Of a stretch of 64,000 nt of DNA, positions 32,761 through 42,096 are shown piece after piece. The notes beneath the pieces are model-generated. The model saw only the letters and a program-made list of their open reading frames with translations, had not been told where the DNA came from and did no database searches. The DNA lies in NCBI GenBank assembly GCA_963703085.1, contig OY969789.1, forward strand, positions 2,356,001 through 2,420,000, written 5' to 3'. Both the position numbers and the translations under genes were made by a program. Positions within the stretch are counted from its first letter, which is position 1, and every line of letters starts with the position of its first letter. This DNA comes from DATAEG01 sp963703085 (GTDB taxonomy: Bacteria > Actinomycetota > Actinomycetes > Mycobacteriales > Jatrophihabitantaceae).

Positions 32761-33401
32761 AGTCGGCGGACGGCAAGGCGACTGCGCCGAAGGGCGCCGT
32801 GTTCTGTCAATTCGCGCCGCCGTGTCCGAAGGTGGACGGCAAGGCGGTGCATTCGTTCGTCACGATCACCTATCAACCCGGTCGGGAGGTGATCGGGACG
32901 TGGTGTCCGGGCGCAGGGCAGCTGGTGCCGGCGCAGGCGATCCGGCAGGCAGTGACCCGGCGATTGCCGGTGCCCGCGATCGGTTCTGCCCCGGGCGGTG
33001 GCGTCGCGCTGACCCAGCTGGAAAGCGTCCTGTGGGTGAGCACTGCGCCGAGCCGCGCCCTGGCCGGTGCGACCTTGCTCGGACATCGGGTGGCGTTCAA
33101 GATCGCCGTCCAGCACGTCACCTGGGACTTCGGCGACGGTGCGACGGCCGCCCAGAACGGTGCCGGGCGGGCGTACGACCCCACTCGCGATCCGTGTCGC
33201 ACGAAGACCTGCCCCGGCTACTTCGGGCACATCTTCACTACCGTCGGGCACCGTGAGGTGACCGCGACGGTGTCCTGGCAGGCGTGGTTCAGCGTCGACG
33301 GCGGTGGCTGGGCACAGATCGGTCAGGTGGACGGGTATCCGGCGCATCTGGCGGTCACCGTTCGCGAAGCGCGTGCCGTGCTCGTACCCACTCCGCGCTG
33401 A
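32616..33401 (+). CDS. PKD-domain-like protein lacking a signal peptide
   Basis: About 261 aa. The second half contains a PKD-like block (HVTWDFGDGATAAQNGAG ... GYFGHIFTTVGHREVTATVSWQAWFSV), usually a surface beta-sandwich. Cys pairs (VFCQFAPPCPK; DPCRTKTCPG) suggest disulfides and hence export. Yet the only start in the open frame is ATG 32616, inside the preceding gene, and the N-terminus has no signal peptide; the frame opens only at 32553. The true 5' end may have been lost or shifted by an indel. Actinobacterial DUF6318 and PKD-type proteins often neighbour one another. Confidence 0.6.
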   Translation: MQYSPVPAARGGLRHGQVGTKWIESPAAGESNRSAAPAYPVRFVDCGVKSADGKATAPKGAVFCQFAPPCPKVDGKAVHSFVTITYQPGREVIGTWCPGAGQLVPAQAIRQAVTRRLPVPAIGSAPGGGVALTQLESVLWVSTAPSRALAGATLLGHRVAFKIAVQHVTWDFGDGATAAQNGAGRAYDPTRDPCRTKTCPGYFGHIFTTVGHREVTATVSWQAWFSVDGGGWAQIGQVDGYPAHLAVTVREARAVLVPTPR

Positions 33402-33458
33402 GCCGCGGGCGAGCGCGCGGGCCGCATCGCGCCTCGGCAGACCGGATCGGTCGAACGC

Positions 33459-34538
33459 TCAGGCGTCGCGCAGTCGGGCCGCTGCGTCCTCGGGAAGAAC
33501 GTCGTTGATCCAGACGGCCGCACCGGACTCGGAGCCGGCCAGGTACTTGAGCTTGCCGCCGGCCCGCCGGATGGTGAACACCGACGTGGACAGGTGCCAC
33601 GCGTCGCGGCCTTGCCGGACCGGCGCCTGCTGCCAGGCGGCGATATAGGGCGCCGGGGTGTCGAACAGCCGATCGAAGCGGCCGAGCACATCGAGATAGA
33701 TGCGCGCCAGGTCGTCCCGCTCGGCATCGTCGAGCGCCGGCAGGTCGGGGGCGTGCCGGACCGGAGTGATAGTCACCTCGAACGGCCAGCGCGCCGCGAA
33801 CGGGACGTAGGCCACCCAGTGCTCGGTCTCGGTCACCACCCGGATGCCGGCCTTGCACTCCGCCGCGGTGAGCGTGCACTGCAAGCACTCGCCGTGTTCA
33901 GTGCGAAAGCTCTCGGCCGCCCGGGCGGCGGCGGCGATTCGCGGCGGTACGAACGGATAGGCGTAGATCTGCCCGTGCGGGTGCGAGAGGGTGACCCCGA
34001 TCTCCTCGCCGCGGTTCTCGAAGCAGAAGACGTAGGCAGCTTCGTCGATGGCGCCGAGTGCCGAAGTCCGATCCGCCAGGGCGTCGATGACGGTGCGCGC
34101 TCGCCGCGGCGAAAGCTGGGCGAAGGACTTGGTGTGATCGCTGGTGAAGCAGACCACCTCGCAGCGGCCCGAGCCGGGTCTGGCGAGGAACGGTGGGTCG
34201 TCGATCACCGCGACGGACCGGGCCGCGTCCTCACTGAAGGACGGGAACCGGTTCTCGAACACGACGACGTCGTACTCGCTGTCCGGGATCTCGGTGGGAC
34301 GGCCGGGCCGGCTCGGATCGAGTGGGCAGTCGGCGCTGGGCGGCTTGTACGTGCGTTGCTGACGGTGGCCGGCGATCGCGGCCCACTCCTGGAACAGCGG
34401 GTCCCAGCGGATCTCTGAGGTGCCCACCGCGGCGTCCAGCTCACGCGTGTCCGGCGCATCGTGGCGCCGCCCCGGATCGTCGTCGAAGTAGATCAGCTCG
34501 CGCCCGTCGGCCAACGTCGTCGAGGTGCGGTTCGTCAT
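33459..34538 (-). CDS. galT: Galactose-1-phosphate uridylyltransferase
   Basis: About 359 aa. Exchanges UMP between UDP-glucose and galactose-1-phosphate (Leloir pathway). The active-site histidine motif SHPHGQIY is near residue 190 and the CLQC pair suggests the zinc site. The long frame continuing upstream is an extension into the regulator gene; ATG 34538 overlaps the DeoR-type stop by ATGA. galK and galE are not adjacent, so the operon is only regulator plus galT. Confidence 0.93.
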   Translation of the reverse strand: MTNRTSTTLADGRELIYFDDDPGRRHDAPDTRELDAAVGTSEIRWDPLFQEWAAIAGHRQQRTYKPPSADCPLDPSRPGRPTEIPDSEYDVVVFENRFPSFSEDAARSVAVIDDPPFLARPGSGRCEVVCFTSDHTKSFAQLSPRRARTVIDALADRTSALGAIDEAAYVFCFENRGEEIGVTLSHPHGQIYAYPFVPPRIAAAARAAESFRTEHGECLQCTLTAAECKAGIRVVTETEHWVAYVPFAARWPFEVTITPVRHAPDLPALDDAERDDLARIYLDVLGRFDRLFDTPAPYIAAWQQAPVRQGRDAWHLSTSVFTIRRAGGKLKYLAGSESGAAVWINDVLPEDAAARLRDA

Positions 34539-35314
34539 GCCGGGACGTCCGCGATCATCAGTTCGCCGACCTCGCCGGCGAGCAGTCGACGTGCCTCCGC
34601 GGGCAGGCCACTGTCGCTGATCAGGACGTCCGCGGCCGACAATGGACCGAAGCTGGCCAGCCCGGCGGTGCCCCACTTGGTGGAGTCCGCGCACACCACG
34701 ACCTGCTTGGCGCAGCCGATCAGCGTCCGGTTGGTTTCCGCCTCGGCCAGGTTCGGTGTGGTCAACCCGGCGACCGGATCCATGCCATGCACGCCGATGA
34801 ACAGTTGGTCCACGTGCAGCGAACGGATGGTCAGATCGGCAACCGGCCCGACCAGCGCCGCGCTCGGCGTGCGCACGCCGCCGGTCAGGATGACGATGTG
34901 CGCCGGTGGCTCGGAGCGGGTCGCGATGAGATCGGCGACGGTGGTGGAGTTGGTGACGATCGTCATCCGGGGCAGCTTGGTGAGCTCGGCGGCCAGCGAC
35001 CACGTAGTTGTGCCGGCGGACAGGGCGATCGCGGTCCCAGGACGGATGAGGGTGCAGGCGAGTTGGGCGATCGCCTCTTTGGCCGGCTGTTCCCGGCTCG
35101 ACTTGGCCTCGAAGCCCGGCTCCTCGGTCGCATTCCCGGTCAGTACGGCGCCGCCATGCACCTTGCGGACGACGCCGGTGCGGGCTAGCTGTTCCAGATC
35201 GCGCCGGATGGTCATGTCCGATACGCCGAGCTCGTCGGTCAGATCCGCCACCCGGGCCGCGCCGGTGCGCCGGATCCCGTCCAGGATCAGGGACTGCCGC
35301 TGGCTGGCGAGCAT
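34535..35314 (-). CDS. DeoR-family transcriptional regulator
   Basis: About 259 aa. The N-terminal DeoR helix-turn-helix is SQRQSLILDGIRRTGAARVADL with recognition helix VSDMTIRRDLEQL; the C-terminal sensor has the phosphosugar-binding opening ALSAGTTTWSLA. It is translationally coupled to galT, so it probably controls galactose use in response to a sugar phosphate. Direct CAACA repeats spaced 10 bp lie about 90 bp upstream of the start. Confidence 0.88.
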   Translation of the reverse strand: MLASQRQSLILDGIRRTGAARVADLTDELGVSDMTIRRDLEQLARTGVVRKVHGGAVLTGNATEEPGFEAKSSREQPAKEAIAQLACTLIRPGTAIALSAGTTTWSLAAELTKLPRMTIVTNSTTVADLIATRSEPPAHIVILTGGVRTPSAALVGPVADLTIRSLHVDQLFIGVHGMDPVAGLTTPNLAEAETNRTLIGCAKQVVVCADSTKWGTAGLASFGPLSAADVLISDSGLPAEARRLLAGEVGELMIADVPA

Positions 35315-35404
35315 GCTGGCGGGTCTCCATCCGGCTGAGGAGTGCGGGCGGCTAGCGGCGGTGTGGCGACTGCGAGATCCTCGCGTTTACCTTTGCCCAG
35401 CGCC

Positions 35405-35419
35405 CAACAATAGTCAACA
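35405..35419. promoter_or_regulatory. Possible DeoR-type direct-repeat operator
   Basis: CAACA at 35405-35409 and 35415-35419, read on the minus strand as TGTTG-N5-TGTTG, are one helical turn apart upstream of the DeoR-type gene. DeoR-family proteins often bind direct repeats. Support is positional only. Confidence 0.3.
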
Positions 35420-35485
35420 TCTCCGCGCAAGATTCACCAGGACGCAACGCGCCGGCAAAACCGCGTCGCTGGTCCCGACCCGGAC

Positions 35486-37135
35486 CTAGATGGGGTGGAG
35501 GAGGTCGTCGGCATCGACGATCGTGTAGGCGTATCCCTGCTCGGCGAGGAAGCGCTGCCGGTGCGCGGCGTAATCCGCATCGAGGGTGTTGCGCGCCACG
35601 ACGGTGTAGAAGTGCGCCTGCCGGCCGTCAGCCTTGGGCCGCAGAATCCGCCCGAGCCGCTGCGCCTCCTCCTGCCGCGAGCCGAACGTGCCGGAAATCT
35701 GCACCGCGACCGCCGCCTCGGGCAGGTCGATGGAGAAGTTGGCGACCTTGCTGACCACCAACACCCGCTGCTCACCGGTGCGGAACTCGGCGTACAGCCG
35801 TTCGCGTTCCTTGTTGGTCGTCGAGCCCTGGATGATGGGCACTCCACCAAGATGCTCGGCCACCTCGTCGAGTTGCTCGAGGTAGGCGCCGATCACCAGC
35901 ACCTGGTCGTCCGGGTGACGATCCAGGATGGACGAGATCACCGGCAGTTTGGTCCGTGCCGTAGCGGCCAACTTGTACCGGTCCTCGGGCTCGGCGGTGG
36001 CGTAGTTCATCTGCTCGGCATCGGTGAGCGTGACCCGGACCTCGGTGCATTCGGCCGGCGCGATCCAGCCCTGCGCCTCGATGTCGCGCCACGGCGCGTC
36101 GTAGCGCTTCGGCCCGATGAGCGAGAAGACATCGCCTTCGCGGCCGTCCTCACGGATCAGCGTGGCAGTGAGCCCGAGGCGCCGGCGTGACTGCAGGTCG
36201 GCGGTGAGTCGGAAGATCGGTGCCGGCAGCAGGTGCACCTCGTCGTACACGATCAGGCCCCAGTCGTGCTCGTCGAACAGGGCGAGGTGTCGGTACTCGC
36301 CGTTGCGACGGGTGGTCATCACTTGGTAGGTGGCGATGGTGACCGGCCGGATCTCCTTGCGCTCGCCGGAGTACTCGCCGATCTCCTCCTCGGTGAGCGT
36401 GGTGCGGGCCAGCAGTTCGCGCTTCCACTGCCGCCCGGCGACGGTGTTGGTGACGAGGATGAGCGTGGTGGCCTGCGCTTCGGCCATGGCGGCCGCGCCG
36501 ACCAGCGTCTTGCCCGAGCCGCAGGGCAGCACGACCACGCCGGAGCCGCCGGCCCAGAAGTTGGCCACGGCCTCCTTCTGGTAGCCGCGCATCACCCAGC
36601 CGTCTTCGCGCAGCTCGATCGGATGCGCCTTGCCGTCGACGTAGCCGGCAAGGTCCTCCGCCGGCCAGCCCACCTTCAACAGCGCCTGCTTCAGCCGGCC
36701 GCGTTCGGACGGGTGCACCGCGACGGTGTCGTTCTCGATGCGGGCGCCCAGCATCGGGGCGATCTTCTTGTGCCGCAGGATCTCCTCGAGCACCGCCTGG
36801 TCCAGCGACACCAGCACCAACCCGTGGGTGGGGTGCTTGGTCAGTTGTAGACGGCCGTAGCGATCCATCGTCTCGGCGACGTCCACGAGCAGCGCATGCG
36901 GAACGGCGTATCGGGAGAAGCGGACCAGTGCGTCGACGACCTGCTCGGCGTCATGACCAGCGGCGCGGGCGTTCCACAGCCCGAGTGGGGTCAGCCGGTA
37001 GGTGTGCACGTGCTCCGGCGAGCGCTCCAGCTCGGCGAACGGAGCGATGGCAGCGCGTGCCTCGGCCGCCTGCGGGTGGTCGACCTCCAGGAGAAGGGTT
37101 TTGTCCGATTGCACGATCAGGGGGCCGTCGGTCAC
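35486..37135 (-). CDS. XPB/ERCC3-type DNA repair helicase
   Basis: About 549 aa. SF2 helicase of the bacterial XPB (ERCC3/Ssl2) group, which opens DNA with 3'-5' polarity. N-terminal damage-recognition-like domain, then Walker A LPCGSGKT near residue 215, a DEVH box (VYDEVHLLP), GLTATLIRED, and motif VI EAQRLGRILRP. An RED motif (IRED) typical of XPB is present. GTG 37135 is preferred to an upstream start because the extra residues do not belong to the family; GGAAG lies about 10 nt before it. In Mycobacterium the helicase-associated gene is adjacent; here a sugar porter lies between. Confidence 0.92.
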   Translation of the reverse strand: MTDGPLIVQSDKTLLLEVDHPQAAEARAAIAPFAELERSPEHVHTYRLTPLGLWNARAAGHDAEQVVDALVRFSRYAVPHALLVDVAETMDRYGRLQLTKHPTHGLVLVSLDQAVLEEILRHKKIAPMLGARIENDTVAVHPSERGRLKQALLKVGWPAEDLAGYVDGKAHPIELREDGWVMRGYQKEAVANFWAGGSGVVVLPCGSGKTLVGAAAMAEAQATTLILVTNTVAGRQWKRELLARTTLTEEEIGEYSGERKEIRPVTIATYQVMTTRRNGEYRHLALFDEHDWGLIVYDEVHLLPAPIFRLTADLQSRRRLGLTATLIREDGREGDVFSLIGPKRYDAPWRDIEAQGWIAPAECTEVRVTLTDAEQMNYATAEPEDRYKLAATARTKLPVISSILDRHPDDQVLVIGAYLEQLDEVAEHLGGVPIIQGSTTNKERERLYAEFRTGEQRVLVVSKVANFSIDLPEAAVAVQISGTFGSRQEEAQRLGRILRPKADGRQAHFYTVVARNTLDADYAAHRQRFLAEQGYAYTIVDADDLLHPI

Positions 37136-37339
37136 CTGACCATTCTTCCAGGCTGAGCCGACCGGCGCTTGCCTGCGTTCCACGGAGCAGCACTCCGCGC
37201 CATGTCCAACGGCCAGTAGACGCCAAGTTGTGCTCGCGTGGGGTTGCCGAACTCGGTGCTAAGACCACGAAGCGGGTGCCCCGGACGCCGGGCGTATAAC
37301 TGTCCAGACCCCTGTCGCCCTTGATCCGGAGGCCGGCCC

Positions 37340-38797
37340 ATGTCTGCAACCACCGAGCGCGTCAATGCGCTTGATCGGCTCGATCAGAGCGTCCCGACCC
37401 GGTTCATCTGGTCACTGACCCTGCTCGCGACTCTCGGCGGCTTTCTGTTCGGCTATGACACCTCGAACATCGGCTCAGCGCTGAATTTCATTCCTTACCA
37501 GCTCAACTCCTTCGGCTCCGGCTATCTCGTGGCCGGTGCGTCGCTCGGCGCCGCGGCCGGTGCGCTGTTGGCCGGTCCGCTGACCGACCGGTTCGGCCGC
37601 AAAGCGTTGCTCATCGCCGACGCGCTCATCTATGCGATCGGTGCGATCCTGTCTGCGGTCACCTGGCATGTCTCGGTTCTGATGGCAGCGCGCACCTTGA
37701 TCGGACTGGCCATCGGTGCCGACTCGGCCATCGCCACCGCCTATATCGCCGAGTACGCGCCGGCCAAGCGACGCGGTTCGTTGAGCATGTTGCAGCAATG
37801 GATGATCACCGTCGGGATCTTGGTCTCCTACCTCGTCGCCCTGCTGATCCTCAAGATCTGGCCGCACGCGTCGGACGTGGACTGGCGCTGGTTCTTCGGG
37901 CTCGGGGCGATCCCGGCCATCATCGGGCTGATCTTCCGGTTCGAGATGCCCGAGTCACCGCGTTGGCTGATCCGCAAAGGCCGCTACGAACAGGCTCAGC
38001 AGACCTTCGCCAAGCTCGACGTCGAGGTGACTGTCGAAGACGTGGAGTACACCGCGCACCAGCTCGAGCAGGCGGATGCCGCCACCGAGCGGAAGCGGTC
38101 CCGTGGCTGGACCAAGGGAGTCAAACGAGCGCTGGCAGTGGTGTGCGTGTTCTTCGTGTTCCAGCAGATCACCGGCATCAACGTGCCGCTGTACTACGGC
38201 CCGCACCTGCTCGGCCAGTACTTCCAGAACGGCAACTCGCTCGTGGCGTCCACGACCGCGGGCATCGAGGTGACCTCGATCATGACCGCCGTCAACGTGC
38301 TCGCCACGTACTTCGCGTTCCGCTACATCGACCACATCGGGCGGCGCCGCCTGGCCATGGGTGGCTTCGCCGGGATGGCCGTCTTCGCGGTCGTCGCAGC
38401 ATTCGGTGTCGGCGTGCTGACCGGCACGCCGCGGGTGGTCGTCGGCATGATCGGGCTGAGCCTGTTCATTGCGTCCTTCGCGATCGGGGTCGGCGGGACA
38501 GGTTGGTTGATACAAGGGGAGATGTTCCCGACCGAGGTACGCGGGCAGGCGGCCTCGATCGCGGCATTCTTCGACTGGATTGCCAACTACGCGCTGATCG
38601 AGGCGTTCCCGGCGTGGCAGCGGGGGATCGGGCTGGGCTGGGTGCTGATGTGTTTCGCCGGGCTGTGCATCATCGCCATCGGCTTCGTCTTCCGGTACTT
38701 ACCTGAGACCAAGCAACTCACTGTCGAACAGATCACGGATGTGTTCGAGCAGCAGGCCGAGCGTGGCGGGTCGGTCGCGAGCCTTCGCGCCCGCTGA
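37340..38797 (+). CDS. MFS sugar porter
   Basis: About 485 aa with twelve hydrophobic helices. Sugar-porter signatures: GGFLFGYDTSNIGSAL in helix 1, DRFGRK after helix 2, PESPRWL before the central loop, QQITGIN in helix 7 and PETKQ at the end. It takes up a hexose, pentose or polyol by proton symport. GGAGG is 7 nt before the ATG and TATAAC at 37295-37300 is a candidate -10. It is inserted between two minus-strand genes that are neighbours in related genomes, so its location looks secondary. Confidence 0.92.
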   Translation: MSATTERVNALDRLDQSVPTRFIWSLTLLATLGGFLFGYDTSNIGSALNFIPYQLNSFGSGYLVAGASLGAAAGALLAGPLTDRFGRKALLIADALIYAIGAILSAVTWHVSVLMAARTLIGLAIGADSAIATAYIAEYAPAKRRGSLSMLQQWMITVGILVSYLVALLILKIWPHASDVDWRWFFGLGAIPAIIGLIFRFEMPESPRWLIRKGRYEQAQQTFAKLDVEVTVEDVEYTAHQLEQADAATERKRSRGWTKGVKRALAVVCVFFVFQQITGINVPLYYGPHLLGQYFQNGNSLVASTTAGIEVTSIMTAVNVLATYFAFRYIDHIGRRRLAMGGFAGMAVFAVVAAFGVGVLTGTPRVVVGMIGLSLFIASFAIGVGGTGWLIQGEMFPTEVRGQAASIAAFFDWIANYALIEAFPAWQRGIGLGWVLMCFAGLCIIAIGFVFRYLPETKQLTVEQITDVFEQQAERGGSVASLRAR

Positions 38798-38812
38798 CCG
38801 AGCGGTGGCCGG

Positions 38813-41146
38813 TCAGTCGTTCAGGACGTTGACCGAGGTGAGGCGGTGCAGCGGGATGCTGCGGAACTCCTGGGTGTCCGCGTCGTGACCGCGGAGGAAT
38901 CCGCCGCCCAGTGACAGCGGCGCGATGATGCGGGTGGCGGTGGTGCCGGCCTGCTCGACGTAGGACACCCAGACCCGCCGGTCGGATCGGATGGCGTCGC
39001 GCAGCACGCCCAGCGTCGTCGCCGACGTGACACCCGGCACGGAATTAGTGACGGTGACCTGGTGGGCGGTCCGGGCCAGCTCGTCGCCCTGGCGCAGCCG
39101 GCGGACGGTCTCGATGAGCGTCTCGTCGCCGAGGCGGGTGCTCACGACAGATCGATCGCGGCGCTTCGGCACCCGCGACCGCGGCGGGTCGGCGGCCAGC
39201 GCGACCGGGTTGCCGGTGGCGTCCTCGGCAGCAGGCGCATAACCACCGCTGCGCAGCGCGGACAGCACTTTGTCCAGTGGCGCGTTCGCGACAGCGACGG
39301 TGGCCGACAGCCGGCGCAGGCCGAGCGGGGCCAGGTCGCGGTCGCTGAGCACCCGGTCGAGCAGGGCCTCGTCGTCGCTGCGCAGATAGCCCTCGGCCAC
39401 CCCGGCCCGGAGCACGCCGTGCCGTCGGGCGCCGTCCTCGATGAGGTACGTCAACGCCTGCGGGACCGGAGTACGCGATCGGTTCTGCAGCAGCCCGGCG
39501 AGGTCGTCGGCCGACCATCCCGCGTCCATGGCTCGGCGGATCGAGTCGGCAGTGATCCGCCACACCTGGGCGCCGCCGCTGGACTCCAGCTCGGCGGTCG
39601 CGGCGAGCGCCTGTGCCAACTGCGGGCTGGGCGGCCCAGGAACCACGACGGTGAGATCCGGCTGCACCAGGAACTCGTCGACGGGATCCGGCAGTGCGGC
39701 GCCCAGCGCGAGCTGGGCCTGCTGCCCTTCGCCACGAACGAGATGGCGGCCGTAGCCGGTGAGCGCGCCGCCGCCGGTGATGCCGAGCACCTCCGCTTCG
39801 GTCAGCGTTGCCTCGACGGCGGGCCGCAGTGCTGCGGCGCGGCGCGGGGCTTGCCAGGCCAGCCGGGCGACGACCTCCTCGGCGTGCCGGGGACGGGCGC
39901 CTTCGGGTAGTGATGCGAGCAGCTCCAGCACGGTGCGCCGCGTCGTCACCGCGCTGGCTCGCTCAGCGTCGATGCTGAGCACCGAGATCAGCCGACCCCG
40001 CTCCGAGCGGGCCCCGGCCAGGCTCGGCTGGCGGCGCATGTCGCGCCATGCTTCGGCGAGCCGGCGCCATTGCGCTTCGGCCGGCATCGCCAGCCAGCTG
40101 TCCACGTCGGTGGTGGGCAACCAGACCGGCTGCGCGCTGGAGGTCGTCGCGATGAGCCCGGCGGCGGTGGCCACCTCGGCCAGCAAGGCGGTCTGGTCCT
40201 CGGTGAGATCGAGCGCCTTCGCGGTACGACGCAGTTCGCGCACCCCGAGACCGCCGGCGCGCAGGATCGCCGGCGGCTCCTCGGTCCAATCGCGGATCAG
40301 CGCGGCCACCTGGCGGGTGATCTCCAGGACCTGGGTGACGCCGGTGCCGTCCACCATGGCGACGTCCGGATCGGCGAGCTCGATCGGTGCAGGTGTGGCC
40401 GCGACGCCGGCCAGCGGTGGCGCCGAGCGCAGTGCCAGGCCGACCTCGCGGGGCAGCTCGACCGTCGTCGGGTCCAGCGGCACGAGTAGCCCGAGCCGGG
40501 CCAACCGGGCGGCCGGCGAGTCTTCGTCACCGGGTGTCTGCCCCGGTCGCAGCATCACCACCGGACTACTGGCGTCGATCCGGGCAAGCAGTGCGCGGTC
40601 GTCGTCTCGCAGGCCGGCCAGCAATTCGGCGAGCCGGGCCGGATCGGCGACGGCCTCGCCGATCAGCTGGCCGGCCTCGGGCTGGCGAATCGCGTCCAGG
40701 CCGAGCGCCGTCAGCGTGGCGCGCACCGATGCCATCGGGACGGTGGACCACAGCTCGGCGGCATTCTGGCCGAGGCCGGCGAGGTAGGGACCGAGCGCCT
40801 CGCGAGCGGATCCGACCAGGTGCAGCCGGTCGCCGTCTCGCCAGACCAGGCCCCATTCGCCCAGCCGGTCGACCGCTGTGTTCACCTCCGCGTCGCGTGC
40901 GCCGATCAACTCAGCGGCGACGGACACGCTGCCCGGCGTGGACTGCAACGCGATCGCTTCGAGGACCCGCAGGGTGAAGGCGTCGAGGGAATCGGTCGCT
41001 CGAGCGAGCGACGAACGCACGGTGAGCCGAGTCGCCAGCACCGCAAGGTCGGCCGGGGCGGGTAGCGCAAGGTCGGGACGGTTGCGCAGCAGAGTCACCA
41101 GCTGCTCGTCAGTACGGCTGCGCAGCCACTCGGTGACGCTGCGCAC
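38813..41146 (-). CDS. Helicase-associated protein (helicase C-terminal domain family)
   Basis: About 777 aa. Family opening SVTEWLRSRTDEQLVTLLRNRPDL is characteristic of the actinobacterial partner of XPB. A Helicase_C_3-like region lies near residues 480-620 (FLVQPDLTVVVPGP). No Walker A motif, so it is not itself an ATPase. The last 80 residues (VLRDAIRSDRRVWVSYV ... PLSLGGGFLRGHDAD) resemble a WYL fold. It likely forms a repair or transcription-related complex with XPB. GTG start, 14 bp after a small ORF with which it is probably co-transcribed. Confidence 0.82.
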   Translation of the reverse strand: MRSVTEWLRSRTDEQLVTLLRNRPDLALPAPADLAVLATRLTVRSSLARATDSLDAFTLRVLEAIALQSTPGSVSVAAELIGARDAEVNTAVDRLGEWGLVWRDGDRLHLVGSAREALGPYLAGLGQNAAELWSTVPMASVRATLTALGLDAIRQPEAGQLIGEAVADPARLAELLAGLRDDDRALLARIDASSPVVMLRPGQTPGDEDSPAARLARLGLLVPLDPTTVELPREVGLALRSAPPLAGVAATPAPIELADPDVAMVDGTGVTQVLEITRQVAALIRDWTEEPPAILRAGGLGVRELRRTAKALDLTEDQTALLAEVATAAGLIATTSSAQPVWLPTTDVDSWLAMPAEAQWRRLAEAWRDMRRQPSLAGARSERGRLISVLSIDAERASAVTTRRTVLELLASLPEGARPRHAEEVVARLAWQAPRRAAALRPAVEATLTEAEVLGITGGGALTGYGRHLVRGEGQQAQLALGAALPDPVDEFLVQPDLTVVVPGPPSPQLAQALAATAELESSGGAQVWRITADSIRRAMDAGWSADDLAGLLQNRSRTPVPQALTYLIEDGARRHGVLRAGVAEGYLRSDDEALLDRVLSDRDLAPLGLRRLSATVAVANAPLDKVLSALRSGGYAPAAEDATGNPVALAADPPRSRVPKRRDRSVVSTRLGDETLIETVRRLRQGDELARTAHQVTVTNSVPGVTSATTLGVLRDAIRSDRRVWVSYVEQAGTTATRIIAPLSLGGGFLRGHDADTQEFRSIPLHRLTSVNVLND

Positions 41147-41160
41147 GGCGGTGGTGCCGG

Positions 41161-41346
41161 TCAGCGTCCGTCAGCCAGATTCGGCCGCTCGGCCTCAGTC
41201 GGGTGCTCGTAGCGCAGGCTCTCGACGGGCAGTGGGAATTCCGACTCCTCGCCGAACGGGGAGGACGCTCCCGCGGCCGGTGCGGCGAGTTCGGACACGG
41301 ACGTTTCAGGTGTCGCCCACCCGGTCGGGTGATCCTTGCCGGCCAT
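41161..41346 (-). CDS. Small acidic hypothetical protein
   Basis: 61 aa, not recognised. AAGGAGG lies 7 nt before the ATG, a strong ribosome site, and the gene ends 14 bp before the helicase-associated protein, so it is the first gene of that operon. The product is acidic, Pro-rich and probably disordered (GEESEFPLPVESLRYEHPTE). A longer frame extends upstream, but the ribosome site fixes this start. Confidence 0.65.
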   Translation of the reverse strand: MAGKDHPTGWATPETSVSELAAPAAGASSPFGEESEFPLPVESLRYEHPTEAERPNLADGR

Positions 41347-41427
41347 AACGCAGCCTCCTTCGTCAACTCGGTCACGTCGGTCGAACTGTCGAACTAACGA
41401 GTTTGCCACGTCGGTAGCCTCGGCGGC

Positions 41428-42096
41428 GTGGTCGGTTCCGTCGTCTCGGTGAACGTGGCCCGTCCCGACCAGGTGCTGACCGGTCCAGGGTCGGGCGCGA
41501 AAAGGCGCACCGGCATCGGGAAGCAACCGGTCTATGGCCTGGTCCGAACGGGCGCGAACCAGTTGGACGGCGACTCGATCTGCGACCTGGACAATCACGG
41601 CGGCGTGGATCAGGCGGTCTACGCGTATTCCCGTGAAGATGCGCGCTGGTGGTCTCTGGAGTTGGACCGGGAGTTGCCGCCCGGGATGTTCGGGGAGAAC
41701 CTGAGCACCGAAGGAATGGATCTGAGCCAGGCCGTCATCGGTGAGCTGTGGGCCGTTGGCAGCGCGGTGCTCGAAGTGAGCTGTCCGCGGATCCCGTGCC
41801 GGGTGTTCGCCTGGTACTGGGACACACCGGACCTGATCAAGCGATTCACCGTTGCCGCCCGGCCGGGCGCCTACCTGCGCATCCACCGGCCCGGCGCGTT
41901 GCAAGCCGGCGACGAGGTGCGCATCGTGCACCGGCCGGCGCACGGGGTGACCATTCGCGAGACGTTCCTGGCGCTGACCGGCGATCGCTCGCTGACTCAT
42001 CGCCTGCTGCAGGCTCCCGAGCTACCCGCCGAGGCGCACGAGCGGGCCCGCATCTGGCTCGCGGATGACCGCGCGTCCGCCGGCCGCCCGCGCTAG
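41428..42096 (+). CDS. MOSC-domain protein (YiiM-like)
   Basis: About 222 aa. MOSC domain with GDSICDLDNHGGVDQAVYAYS, FGENLSTEG and the conserved Cys in SCPRIPCRVF (candidate molybdenum-cofactor sulfur ligand), plus a C-terminal 3-alpha-type tail. YiiM-like proteins reduce N-hydroxylated compounds. TAGCCT at 41415-41420 is 7 nt before the GTG, so probably leaderless. Its stop overlaps the convergent small membrane protein gene by 4 bp. Confidence 0.88.
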   Translation: MVGSVVSVNVARPDQVLTGPGSGAKRRTGIGKQPVYGLVRTGANQLDGDSICDLDNHGGVDQAVYAYSREDARWWSLELDRELPPGMFGENLSTEGMDLSQAVIGELWAVGSAVLEVSCPRIPCRVFAWYWDTPDLIKRFTVAARPGAYLRIHRPGALQAGDEVRIVHRPAHGVTIRETFLALTGDRSLTHRLLQAPELPAEAHERARIWLADDRASAGRPR

